Source of the DNA: Phycisphaerales bacterium
Lineage (GTDB): Bacteria > Planctomycetota > Phycisphaerae > Tepidisphaerales > Tepidisphaeraceae
Assembly (NCBI GenBank): GCA_028288905.1
Contig: JAQGHJ010000948.1
Span: 1-17,698 of the forward strand
Direction: 5' to 3'
Length of the DNA: 17,698 nucleotides
In this document: piece by piece, positions 1 through 6,796 of the stretch
Numbering within the stretch: the first letter of the stretch is position 1
How the letters are laid out: every line of letters begins with the position of its first letter
Made by a program: the position numbers and the translations under genes
Notes under the pieces: generated by a model
Seen by the model: only the letters and a program-made list of their open reading frames with translations
What the model was told of the DNA's origin: nothing
Databases searched by the model: none

Positions 1-284
1 TAGGTGTACATCCGCTCGGCGAACGCGGCGTCCGGCCGGCCCTGCACCTCGACGTGGACCAGCACCCACTCCTCCTCGCCCGTCCGCCGCCACACCCGGG
101 CCAGGAAGTCGACCACCCGCGGCCCGACGGCGGCCTCGGGGATCGCCTGCCGCAGCTCCTTGTCCAGCGGCACGTACCCGCGGGCCCAGTCGATGTCCGC
201 GTGGGCGGTCGGGAACAGCAGGGCGGCGAACGGCTCGAACGCTTGGTCGAGCGCCTCCTTCCACGGGTTGTCGAAGTCGGACAT
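1..284 (-). CDS. Rpn/PD-(D/E)XK nuclease-like protein, 5' part (runs off the left edge)
   Basis: Ninety-four N-terminal residues are visible; the gene continues beyond position 1. The start MSDFDNPWKEAL, the segment DWARGYVPLDKEL (residues 32-44) and EEWVLVHVEVQ (71-81) match my memory of a large family in cyanobacteria and planctomycetes. Those proteins are annotated variously as cytosolic protein, putative transposase or Rpn-family recombination-promoting nuclease, and carry a PD-(D/E)XK-like fold. In the conserved strand the motif reads E-V-Q rather than the canonical E-x-K, common in this family, so nuclease activity is not assured. The ATG at 284 is preceded by GAGGGG about 7 bases upstream. 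The DUF6985-like gene upstream on the same strand ends 35 bp away, so the two may be co-transcribed. The C-terminal half is outside the window. Family assignment is by recall of the N-terminal block. Confidence 0.78.
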   Translation of the reverse strand, partial: MSDFDNPWKEALDQAFEPFAALLFPTAHADIDWARGYVPLDKELRQAIPEAAVGPRVVDFLARVWRRTGEEEWVLVHVEVQGRPDAAFAERMYT

Positions 285-319
285 GTCGCGCCCCCTCAAC
301 CGCAGGGATTAGGCTCGAC

Positions 320-940
320 CTACGCGGGCCCGCTCGGATCGAGCGGGCGGCCCCCGTCCCGCTCGGCGATCCACGCTAAGAACGACGTGTCGGCCCCGCC
401 GACCTTCACCACCCGGTCCTTGTGGAGCATGACGCCCACGCCGTGCTCGTCGTCCCAAGTGCAGCCAAATTCTAGCCCGACGTACGCGACGCCGTCCCTG
501 GCCACCGCCAGGACGTGGACCGTCCCGAGCCCGAGCAGCGGTCGGAGGTCGTTCGGGTCGCTGATCTCCGGCATCAGGCCGGCTTCCGCCACGGCGTCCT
601 CGTCGTCTTCGTCGATGTCGTCGAACCCGTGCTTCGCTCGTTCCCGTGGGTATCGCTCGAACACCGCCCGCACCGCGGCCGCCGCCACGACCGCTTCGTT
701 CGCCTTCAGGTACGCGTACGCCGCGACTTGCTCCGGCCCCGGGCCGGAGTCGGCCGGGGCGTCGACCGCGACGTTCGCCGTCCCGTCCGACGGGACACCG
801 CCGCCGCTCTCGCTGGCGTACATCCCCTGCCGAGCCCGGAACCCGGCCCACGACGGCAGGATGTCCGTGCCGGACCAGAAGTATTCGTCTCGGGCGAGCG
901 GCGGGAACGGCGGGCGGTCGATCGTTTCGGGCGTCGGCAT
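320..940 (-). CDS. DUF6985-like domain protein of unknown function
   Basis: This is a 206-residue protein with no signal peptide or membrane segment. The C-terminal part, about residues 138-192, contains VAYVGLEFGCTWDDEHGVGV (151-170) followed by MLHKDRVVKVGGADTSF. I recognise this as the WD-EHG core of the DUF6985 family, whose function is unknown. The middle has an acidic stretch, DDIDEDDEDA (107-116), and the N-terminal region is Pro/Gly rich. I chose the ATG at 940 because AGGAG lies 6 bases upstream and because the longer in-frame extension to about 1096 is low-complexity Arg/Pro sequence typical of non-coding GC-rich DNA. It lies just upstream of the Rpn-like gene on the same strand. 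WD-EHG proteins of this type often occur as isolated accessory genes. A role such as immunity or metal binding would be speculation. Confidence 0.75.
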   Translation of the reverse strand: MPTPETIDRPPFPPLARDEYFWSGTDILPSWAGFRARQGMYASESGGGVPSDGTANVAVDAPADSGPGPEQVAAYAYLKANEAVVAAAAVRAVFERYPRERAKHGFDDIDEDDEDAVAEAGLMPEISDPNDLRPLLGLGTVHVLAVARDGVAYVGLEFGCTWDDEHGVGVMLHKDRVVKVGGADTSFLAWIAERDGGRPLDPSGPA

Positions 941-1114
941 GTAAAGCTCCTGCGTCGTCTGGGAAAGGGCCCGACGGCACGCGGGCCGCAGCTGCGGGCG
1001 CGGTTGAACACCCGTTCGGAAGCGCTGCGATGGTCGCGGCTCATTCGACAAATGTCTCCGACGTCGGCTGTTTGGCCGAGGCCGGCGGTCCGTCACGAAT
1101 CGTTCGACGGGCGG

Positions 1115-2023
1115 CTAGGCGGTCGCCGCCACCGTTGCCGCGTACGCCGCCATCAGCTTCTTGGTCACCGGCCCCGGCTCGTCCTTCCCGAGCGCCTTCC
1201 GCTCGATCCGGCAGACCGGCATCACGCCCATGCTGCTGTTGGTGATGAACGCCTCGTCCGCCTCCAGCAGGTCGGTGATCGTCAGCCCGCGGCGGACGAC
1301 CTCGATCCCGGCCTCGCCCGCTAGGTCGAACACGACGCTCCGGGTGACGCCCGGCAGCACGTTGCTCTTGGGGTACGTGGTGGCGGCCTTCACGGCGGCG
1401 TCCCGCAGTTCCTCGATCGTGGGCGGGGTGTGGAGCTTGCCGTCCTTCACCAGCAGCACGTTCGAGACGGACCCGCTCTGGAGGTAGTTGTGGACGTTGA
1501 ACCACAGCGCTTCCCCGCCGCCCCGGCGGTTTGCCTCCCGCAAGGCCGCGAACCGGCTCAGGTAGTTCGACGTCTTGTGCCCGGCCTGCACGTCGTACGG
1601 GTTCAGCTTCTGCTCGTCGAGCACGATCACCGTCATGCCCTTGCGGTAGAACTCCTCCGGGTAGGCGTCGAGGGCGGCGGCCGTCAGGATGGTGGTCGGC
1701 TCCAGCCGCGGGCCGTGCAGCGGGTCGGTCGTCTGCCGCCCGCGGGTGACGGTCAGCCGCAGCCGGGCGTCCGCCAGCCCGTTGCGGCCCAAGAGCTCCG
1801 CGCAGGCGTCCGCCAGCGCGTCGTCCTTCTGGACGAGCGGGACGAACAGCGCGTCGCACGACCCGCGGAGCCGGGCCAGGTGGCGGTCGAGCTTGAAGAC
1901 GCGGCCGGCGTAGGACCGCATCGTGGTGAATACGGACGCCGCGTGCAGCAGGCCGGTGTCCCGGACGGAGATGGAGGCGGTGTCCTCGTCGACGAACGAC
2001 CCGTTGATCCAGGCGAAGGGCAT
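1115..2023 (-). CDS. Class IV PLP-dependent aminotransferase (BCAT / D-amino-acid aminotransferase / PabC family)
   Basis: A 302-residue cytosolic fold-type IV PLP enzyme of normal family length. It opens with WINGSFVDEDTASISVRDTG, the classic class IV N-terminus. K150 in AGHKTSNYL (148-155) is the expected Schiff-base lysine. SGSVSNVLLV (183-192) is the cofactor-phosphate/substrate loop, LPGVTR (223-228) the second phosphate-binding motif, and ITNSSMGVMPV (260-270) the C-terminal substrate loop. The loop that usually reads EGS-x-SN has Ser in place of the Glu. Candidate roles are branched-chain or D-amino-acid transamination, or 4-amino-4-deoxychorismate lyase (PabC); a pabB-like gene lies about 5 kb away, but class IV members cannot be separated safely by eye. 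The ATG at 2023 fits the alignment, and upstream in-frame codons encode Ala/Gly-rich filler. It begins 26 bp after the exported TIM-barrel gene, so an operon is likely. Confidence 0.9.
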   Translation of the reverse strand: MPFAWINGSFVDEDTASISVRDTGLLHAASVFTTMRSYAGRVFKLDRHLARLRGSCDALFVPLVQKDDALADACAELLGRNGLADARLRLTVTRGRQTTDPLHGPRLEPTTILTAAALDAYPEEFYRKGMTVIVLDEQKLNPYDVQAGHKTSNYLSRFAALREANRRGGGEALWFNVHNYLQSGSVSNVLLVKDGKLHTPPTIEELRDAAVKAATTYPKSNVLPGVTRSVVFDLAGEAGIEVVRRGLTITDLLEADEAFITNSSMGVMPVCRIERKALGKDEPGPVTKKLMAAYAATVAATA

Positions 2024-2049
2024 GGCGGCATGGTAGCCGGGGCCGGGCG

Positions 2050-3288
2050 TCACCGCGTCAGCTTTAGCAGCACCCCCTGCCCCGGCGCCAGCCACACGCC
2101 CTCACCGGCAAACGCAATGAGTTGGCCGGTGTACGGGGACACCGCCTCCGTCCGCTTGACCGCCTCTCGGAACCGCGGCTGGCACGGTACCGAGGCCGCG
2201 AAGTCGGTGTTTACGCACAGGGCGTACCGCGTGCCGTCCGCGTGCGTGAAGTCGCCGACGAGCAGGTCGCCGGCCGCCGCCGACGCGACCAGGCTCTGCT
2301 CGTCCGGCCCCCCGCACCCGGGCGGGACGTGCTTCAGGTGGTACGCGCGGTCGTGCCGGAGCTTCAGCAGCGTCGGGGCCAGCTTGCCCACCTGCAGGTT
2401 CACCTGCCGCATCCACCCCCACGCCGGCGTCTCGTTCCCGAACGGTTCGACCGGGGCCCCGCGGAAGTTCCCGCTCGGCTCGCCGAAGTACTGGAAGTAC
2501 GCGATCCCGCCCGCCCCGTACGCCAGCGACGTGTACACCTGGAACCGGAAGTCGACGGCCGTCGGCTCGCGGAAGTTCAGGCACGCCTCGGCCTGCACGA
2601 TGTTCCAGAACGGCAGCTTGTGCTTCGCCGCCACCCGCCGCACCTGCTCCAGGTTCGTGAAGTACGCCTCGGTGAACCGCCCGCCCTCGTGCAGCGCGTA
2701 GTGGTCGTAGCTGAGCACCGGCGGGCGGCACGCCTCGACGAACTTCTCCAGGTACGCCTCGTACGTCGGGGCGGCGAGCTGGCCGGGCGTGGCGTAGTTC
2801 GGGAACAGGTTGATGTACGGCCAGGCGGCCGGGTGGTGCTCACGGACCACGCCGGCCACCGCGGCCAACCCGGGGAACAGGTCCGCCCCCGGCTCGTCCC
2901 GCAGGTAGTAGCCGAGGACGGCCGGGTGGCAGCGGACCGCGTCGACCGCCTCGGCCGCCTTCGCCAGCGCGGCGGCCGGGGCGGCGGCCCGCCAGTCGTG
3001 GGTCGAGATCCGCGGGTCCGACACGATCGCCTTCAGCCCGGCCGCCCGGCAGGCGTCCAGCGCCTCGGGTGGGGCGAACCCGGCCACCGTCAGCCCGCAC
3101 TCCCGCATCCGCCGCAGGGCTGCCGGGTCGTTCGGGACGTGGTTCCACGCCATCAGCGGGAAGAACGGTTCGGGCTCCGCGGCCGGCCGGGTCGCCGGGT
3201 CGGCGGCCGGGCAGAGCGTCGCGCACCCGATCAGGAGCCAAAACGCCGCGACGATGATTTGCCAAGTCACGATGGTTCGTAGTTTCAT
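2050..3288 (-). CDS. Exported TIM-barrel / glycoside-hydrolase-like protein, probable lipoprotein
   Basis: A 412-residue protein with a hydrophobic N-terminal signal (about residues 5-21) ending in LIGC (19-22), which fits a lipobox; signal peptidase I cleavage after the PAA at 27-29 is an alternative. The body looks like a (beta/alpha)8 glycosidase-type barrel: PLMAWNH (44-50), YYLRDEP (127-133) with a DE pair at the end of a strand, LSYDHYAL (192-199), FWNIVQAEA (227-235), and GGIAYFQYFGEPSG (260-273). E132, E234 and E270 are plausible catalytic acids, but I could not assign a GH family. The C-terminal third (about 320-412) resembles the small beta domain common in such enzymes. AGGAG lies 6 bases before the ATG at 3288. 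It is upstream of the class IV aminotransferase and divergent from the amino-sugar genes. Substrate is unknown. The function is inferred from fold-like motifs only. Confidence 0.8.
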   Translation of the reverse strand: MKLRTIVTWQIIVAAFWLLIGCATLCPAADPATRPAAEPEPFFPLMAWNHVPNDPAALRRMRECGLTVAGFAPPEALDACRAAGLKAIVSDPRISTHDWRAAAPAAALAKAAEAVDAVRCHPAVLGYYLRDEPGADLFPGLAAVAGVVREHHPAAWPYINLFPNYATPGQLAAPTYEAYLEKFVEACRPPVLSYDHYALHEGGRFTEAYFTNLEQVRRVAAKHKLPFWNIVQAEACLNFREPTAVDFRFQVYTSLAYGAGGIAYFQYFGEPSGNFRGAPVEPFGNETPAWGWMRQVNLQVGKLAPTLLKLRHDRAYHLKHVPPGCGGPDEQSLVASAAAGDLLVGDFTHADGTRYALCVNTDFAASVPCQPRFREAVKRTEAVSPYTGQLIAFAGEGVWLAPGQGVLLKLTR

Positions 3289-3383
3289 CGAATGCTCCTG
3301 CGGTGCCTGCCCCGGACGTTCCGGGGTGGTACCCGGAGCCGGTGCCCGACGTTGAGGGGCGACGGCAGGCGCTCGCTCCCGCG

Positions 3384-3414
3384 TTGGCACCGCCGCCCGG
3401 TGGGGCGGTATAGT
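3384..3414 (+). promoter_or_regulatory. Possible sigma-70-type promoter for the PIG-L/NagB pair
   Basis: TTGGCA at 3384-3389 and TATAGT at 3409-3414 are separated by 19 bp, slightly long for a sigma-70 promoter but the only AT-rich -10-like element in the 181-bp divergent gap. A 13-bp direct repeat (starting at 3420 and at 3439, period 19 bp, core CCGCTGACCCGAC) lies just downstream of the predicted start point and before the TTG start codon. It could be an operator or leader element. This rests on pattern matching only. Confidence 0.35.
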
Positions 3415-3469
3415 CCGAGCCGCTGACCCGACACCGACCCGCTGACCCGACCCCTCACGAGGCCGCCGC

Positions 3470-4228
3470 TTGACCCCGCCCGCGAACAAGGTCGCCCTGA
3501 CGCTCCTCGCCCACCCGGACGACGCCGAGATTTTGTGTGGCGGGACGCTCGCCCGGTTGGCCGACGCGGGGTGGGAGGTGCACGTCGCCACCGCCACCCC
3601 CGGCGACTGCGGGACGATGACGGCCGACCGGTGGGCGATCAGCGCGACCCGCACCGCCGAGGCGCGGGCGGCGGCCGCGATGATCGGGGCGACGTACCAT
3701 TGCCTCGACGAGCGGGACCTGTTCGTCGTCTACGACAAGCCGACGATCCAGAAGGCGATAGACCTGTTCCGCCGGGTCGGGCCGTCGCTCGTGTTCACCC
3801 ACGCGGCGAGGGACTACATGCTCGACCACGAGCAGGTCAGCCTGCTGGCCCGCGGCGCGAGCTTCGGACACGGGGCCCCTAACGCGTCGGCCGTGCCCGT
3901 CCGACCGGGCGGCGGGCGGGTGCCGCACCTGTACTACTGCGACCCGGTCGGCGGCACCGACCCCCTCGGGCACGAGGTCGAGCCGACGACGGTGGTCGAC
4001 GTGTCGGCCCAGCACGAGCGGAAGCTGGCCATGCTCGCCTGCCACGCGAGCCCGCGAGAATGGCTGCGTGCCCATCACGGGATGGACGAGTACCTCGACC
4101 ACGTCCGCCGGCACGACGCCGTCCGCGGCGCGCGGGTCGGGGTGGCCGCGGCCGAGGCGTACGTCCAGCACCGCGGGCACCCGTACCCGCAGGACGATTT
4201 GCTGGCGACGCTGTTCGGGGGCGGGTGA
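3470..4228 (+). CDS. PIG-L (LmbE-type) family zinc deacetylase
   Basis: A 252-residue cytosolic protein of normal length for LmbE/PIG-L N-acetylglucosaminide deacetylases, which remove acetyl groups from N-acetyl amino sugars with a bound zinc. AHPDDAE (14-20) supplies H15 and D18 as metal ligands and D17 as the probable general base. H120 in YMLDHEQVSLL is the expected third ligand. TATPGDCGT (41-49) and KLAMLACHAS (185-194) are typical flanking family blocks. The start is a TTG at 3470 preceded by CGAGG about 9 bases upstream; no in-frame ATG precedes the metal-binding motif. The NagB-like gene follows 151 bp downstream on the same strand. Known NagB/PIG-L fusions in Bacteroidetes suggest the two act in sequence on one amino-sugar substrate. 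Bacillithiol- or mycothiol-type deacetylation is an alternative, but no partner genes for it are seen here. Confidence 0.9.
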   Translation: MTPPANKVALTLLAHPDDAEILCGGTLARLADAGWEVHVATATPGDCGTMTADRWAISATRTAEARAAAAMIGATYHCLDERDLFVVYDKPTIQKAIDLFRRVGPSLVFTHAARDYMLDHEQVSLLARGASFGHGAPNASAVPVRPGGGRVPHLYYCDPVGGTDPLGHEVEPTTVVDVSAQHERKLAMLACHASPREWLRAHHGMDEYLDHVRRHDAVRGARVGVAAAEAYVQHRGHPYPQDDLLATLFGGG

Positions 4229-4332
4229 GGGTGAGCGTCGAAGGGGCCTCCTGCTATCGGGCCAACCGGCTGGCGAGCACGAAGCCGCTTCGGCGTTCAC
4301 CCTCACCCCCGCCCTCTCCCCGAGGGAGAGGG
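4223..4332. repeat. REP-like extragenic palindromic element between the PIG-L and NagB-like genes
   Basis: Two nested features are visible. The 12-mer GGGTGAGGGTGA at 4223-4234, which overlaps the PIG-L stop codon, is perfectly complementary in inverted orientation to 4297-4308. Immediately after it, CCCTCTCCC (4312-4320) and GGGAGAGGG (4324-4332) form a 9-bp stem with a CGA loop. The second palindrome is the well-known type of dispersed extragenic repeat found in many GC-rich bacterial genomes; its spurious translation reads PLSLGERAGVR. It may attenuate or stabilise the transcript between the two genes. It is not followed by a T-tract, so a simple intrinsic terminator is unlikely. Confidence 0.75.
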
Positions 4333-4379
4333 GGAACCGCCCCGCGAGCGTCGGCCGCATTGGCCACATCGGAAGAAAC

Positions 4380-5345
4380 ATGCCCACCCCCATCACCCTC
4401 CTCTCCACCATCAAGGGCTCCCTCCTCGAACGCTTCTACCCGGCCGGGTGGGACCTCGCCCGGATGGACGCTTGCGCGGCCATGGCCCGGGACGAGCTGC
4501 TCGCCCCGGCCAACTTCTGGCACGCCGGTTTCGCCCCGGTCGTGGTCGACGACGTCGCGGCGATGGACGAGCGGATGGGCGACGCGATCGCCGACGAGAT
4601 CGAGGCCGCCCGGCGGAACAACCTCCCGCTCGCCCTGATCCTGCCGGTGGGGCCGATGGGCATGTACAAGCGGGTCGTCGCCCGACTGACGGCGAGCCGG
4701 ACGCCGTGCGACCACGTGACCACGTTCAACATGGACGAGTGGTCCGACGCGGCGGGAACGTCGATGCCCGGCAACCAGCCCGGCGGGTTCGAGCACGCGA
4801 TGACGCACGCGATGTTCGGCCCTCTCGGCGACCTGGCCGTCCCGCCGGGGCAGCGGAACTTCGCCACGCGGGACAACCTGCCGACGTACGCCGGCAAGAT
4901 CGCCGGCCTCAAGGCCCGCGGCGGTCGGCTGGTGACGGTGTACGGCGTCGGCCGGGTGTGTCACATCGCGTTCTGGGAGCCGCACCTGGCGGCCGAGTTC
5001 CCCGTCCTCGCCGATTGGAAGCGGCAGACCCACAAGGTCGGCGTTGCACTCCAGCCGCTGACGGTCGAGCAGAACGCGATTACGAGCTTCGCCAGCCGGT
5101 TCACGCTCGTCCCGTGCTTCGCGAACACGATCGGCCCGGGCCTGTTCCTGCAGAGCGACGCCTGCATCGGCGGGGCGGACGGGGCGTACCCGGCCCACGG
5201 GGCCCAGTGGCAGGGGATGAGCATCGCCGCGACCCTGAAGTACGGCCCGGACCCGTGGGTCCCGAGCACGTTCATGCCGACCCTGCCGGGCCGGCTGTTC
5301 GTCGTGAAGGAGCTCGTCGGGCCGCTCGTGCCGGCCGCCCATTGA
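4380..5345 (+). CDS. NagB-like glucosamine-6-phosphate isomerase/deaminase family protein
   Basis: A 321-residue soluble protein, longer than the roughly 266-residue E. coli NagB. TFNMDEW (115-121) matches the NagB active-site segment carrying the D72-equivalent. GVGRVCHIAFWEP (189-201) matches the GVGxDGHIAFNEP block. In that block H195 and E200 line up with catalytic H143 and E148, but the position of catalytic D141 is occupied by V193. LPVGPMGMYKRVV (88-100) fits the phosphate-binding N-terminal loop. The C-terminal region (about 240-310) is Gly/Pro rich and differs from classical NagB. The ATG at 4380 follows GGAAG 5-6 bases upstream. Pairing with the upstream PIG-L deacetylase suggests deacetylation followed by deamination or isomerisation of an amino-sugar phosphate. 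Because of the Asp loss, the reaction may not be classical NagB chemistry. Confidence 0.85.
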   Translation: MPTPITLLSTIKGSLLERFYPAGWDLARMDACAAMARDELLAPANFWHAGFAPVVVDDVAAMDERMGDAIADEIEAARRNNLPLALILPVGPMGMYKRVVARLTASRTPCDHVTTFNMDEWSDAAGTSMPGNQPGGFEHAMTHAMFGPLGDLAVPPGQRNFATRDNLPTYAGKIAGLKARGGRLVTVYGVGRVCHIAFWEPHLAAEFPVLADWKRQTHKVGVALQPLTVEQNAITSFASRFTLVPCFANTIGPGLFLQSDACIGGADGAYPAHGAQWQGMSIAATLKYGPDPWVPSTFMPTLPGRLFVVKELVGPLVPAAH

Positions 5346-5386
5346 CGGCGGGTTGCCGCTGCGGGTGACGCGGTACGGACCGGAGG

Positions 5387-5490
5387 CATGCGACCGCGAA
5401 GGCGCGATGGAGCCGGCATGACCCCCGCACGCTGACCCTTCGTTCCCTTCGCGTCCTCCTTCGCGCTCTTCGCGCCTTCGCGGTCGCATG
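5387..5490. repeat. Extragenic inverted-repeat element with 21-bp arms
   Basis: Arm 1 at 5387-5407 (core GCGACCGCGAAGGCGCG) is perfectly complementary in inverted orientation to arm 2 at 5470-5490. The 62-bp interior holds tandem degenerate CTTCGCG-type units (TTCGTTCCCTTCGCGTCC and TCCTTCGCGCTCTTCGCG). This composition matches a family of dispersed repeats common between genes in planctomycetes and other GC-rich bacteria. It fills most of the 209-bp gap between the NagB-like and MFS genes, and may end transcription or fold the message. No protein is predicted here on either strand. Confidence 0.8.
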
Positions 5491-5554
5491 TTCCCCGCCG
5501 CGCACCCCGCACCCGCCTTGTCCGCCGCCCCGGCCCGGCTATGCTCCGCGGCCC

Positions 5555-6769
5555 ATGCCGCCGCTGTTCCGGGACGTCCGGGCCCAGTACTTCCTCACGT
5601 TCGCCGCGCTCGGCACGGTGCTGCCGTACGCGTCGGTGTTCTTCCGTCAGGCCGGGCTGACGCAGGGCGAGATCGGGTTGGCGTTCGCGATGTGGAGCGG
5701 GGCTCAGGTCCTGTCGCCGGTGCTGGTCGCGTGGGCGGCCGACGCCCGGTTGGACCCGCGGCGGCTCGTATTCGCGTGCGCGGCCGGCACGGCCGTGGCG
5801 CTGCTGGGGCTCGGGTTCGTCCGCGGGGTCGGGCCGGTCCTCGCCGTCTGGGCGGCGTACTGCCTGGCGTCGCTCCCGCTGTTGCCGCTGGCGGACGGGT
5901 GCTACTTCAGCCTGCGGCAGCGGGACGCCGAGCGGGGGCTGGCGACCGCCCCGTACCACCGGGTGCGGGTGTGGGGGACCGTCGGGTTCATCGTCCCGAG
6001 CGTCGGGCTGTACTGGCTGTTGGACGCCGGGCGGCCGGTGACGGACGCGCTGACGACCGGCGCGGCCGTGGCCGTGCTGGCGGCGGCTCAGGCCGTGTTG
6101 TTGGACGACCCTCGGCCGGCGGCCCCGACGGGCGGGCGGCCCGGCCCGGGGCTGCCGACGGCTGCCGCCGCCCGGATGCTGTTCCGCCCGCCGCTGCTGG
6201 TGTTCTGCGCGGCGCTGTTCCTAGCTCAGATGGCCAGCTCCGCGTATGCCGCGTTCTACCCGGTCTACCTCACCGAGCGGGCTGGAATCGCGGCCAAGTG
6301 GGTCGGGCTGATCGCCCAGGCCGGCGTGGTGGCCGAGGTGTTCGTCGTCCTCGGCTGCGGATACCTCGTCGGCCGGTTCGGCGTGCGGGGCATGCTGGTC
6401 GGCGGGATGGCGCTGGTGGCGGTCCGGTTCGGGCTGCTGGCGGCGTCGGCCGCCGTGCCGGTGGCCGTCGGGACGCAACTGTTCCACGGCCTGCAGGTGG
6501 TGGTGACGAGTGTGATGCCCCAGGCGTTCCTCGACCGCCACGCCGACGACGACTGCCGGCACTCGATGCAGGGCGTGTTCGTCATGCTCATGGGCGTCGG
6601 GAAGATGGCTGGCAGTCTCGCCGCGGGGCAGGTGGCGGCCGTTAGCCTGCAGGCCGTGTTCGGGTGGGGGGCGACGCTGTGCCTGGCGGCGGTCGGTCTG
6701 GCGGTGGTCGCGTTCCGGGAGGGGTTGCGCGAGCCGGGCAGGGCGACGGCCCCCGTCCCGGCGGCGTGA
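5555..6769 (+). CDS. MFS transporter (MFS_1-like / HcaT-type)
   Basis: A 404-residue inner-membrane protein with about twelve hydrophobic segments in two halves, joined by a Pro/Gly-rich cytoplasmic loop (about residues 186-205). The N-terminal half starts FRDVRAQYFLTFAALGTVLPY and contains FFRQAGLTQGEIGLAF (29-44), a loop typical of the MFS_1-like family that includes 3-phenylpropionate and nucleoside permeases. HRVRVWGTVGFIVPS lies at the helix 4-5 region, and YPVYLTERAGIAAKWVGL opens the second half. Substrate cannot be told from sequence. The ATG at 5555 puts the first helix close to the N-terminus; no strong Shine-Dalgarno is visible. It follows the amino-sugar pair on the same strand but is separated by an inverted-repeat element, so it is probably its own unit. 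It converges on the pabB-like gene with a 27-bp gap. Confidence 0.9.
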   Translation: MPPLFRDVRAQYFLTFAALGTVLPYASVFFRQAGLTQGEIGLAFAMWSGAQVLSPVLVAWAADARLDPRRLVFACAAGTAVALLGLGFVRGVGPVLAVWAAYCLASLPLLPLADGCYFSLRQRDAERGLATAPYHRVRVWGTVGFIVPSVGLYWLLDAGRPVTDALTTGAAVAVLAAAQAVLLDDPRPAAPTGGRPGPGLPTAAAARMLFRPPLLVFCAALFLAQMASSAYAAFYPVYLTERAGIAAKWVGLIAQAGVVAEVFVVLGCGYLVGRFGVRGMLVGGMALVAVRFGLLAASAAVPVAVGTQLFHGLQVVVTSVMPQAFLDRHADDDCRHSMQGVFVMLMGVGKMAGSLAAGQVAAVSLQAVFGWGATLCLAAVGLAVVAFREGLREPGRATAPVPAA

Positions 6770-6774
6770 GGTGT

Positions 6775-6793
6775 CCGCCCGAATCGGGGGCGG
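6775..6793. terminator. Small hairpin in the convergent MFS/pabB gap
   Basis: CCGCCC (6775-6780) and GGGCGG (6788-6793) can form a 6-bp GC stem with a 7-base loop inside the 27-bp gap between two converging genes. There is no T-tract on either side, so a bidirectional terminator role is only suggested by position. Confidence 0.35.
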
Positions 6794-6796
6794 CCG

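Noticed and set aside
986..997. Palindrome CCGCAGCTGCGG between the DUF6985-like gene and the aminotransferase
   Set aside because: Short GC palindromes are expected by chance at this base composition; no T-tract or second copy was seen.
3289..3654. N-terminal extension of the exported TIM-barrel protein upstream of 3288
   Set aside because: The extension would run across the divergent promoter and into the PIG-L gene; a signal peptide and Shine-Dalgarno sit exactly at the ATG at 3288.
4254..5489. Minus-strand open frame (411 codons) opposite the NagB-like gene
   Set aside because: It is built from repeat sequence and a shadow of the NagB-like gene; no domain seen.
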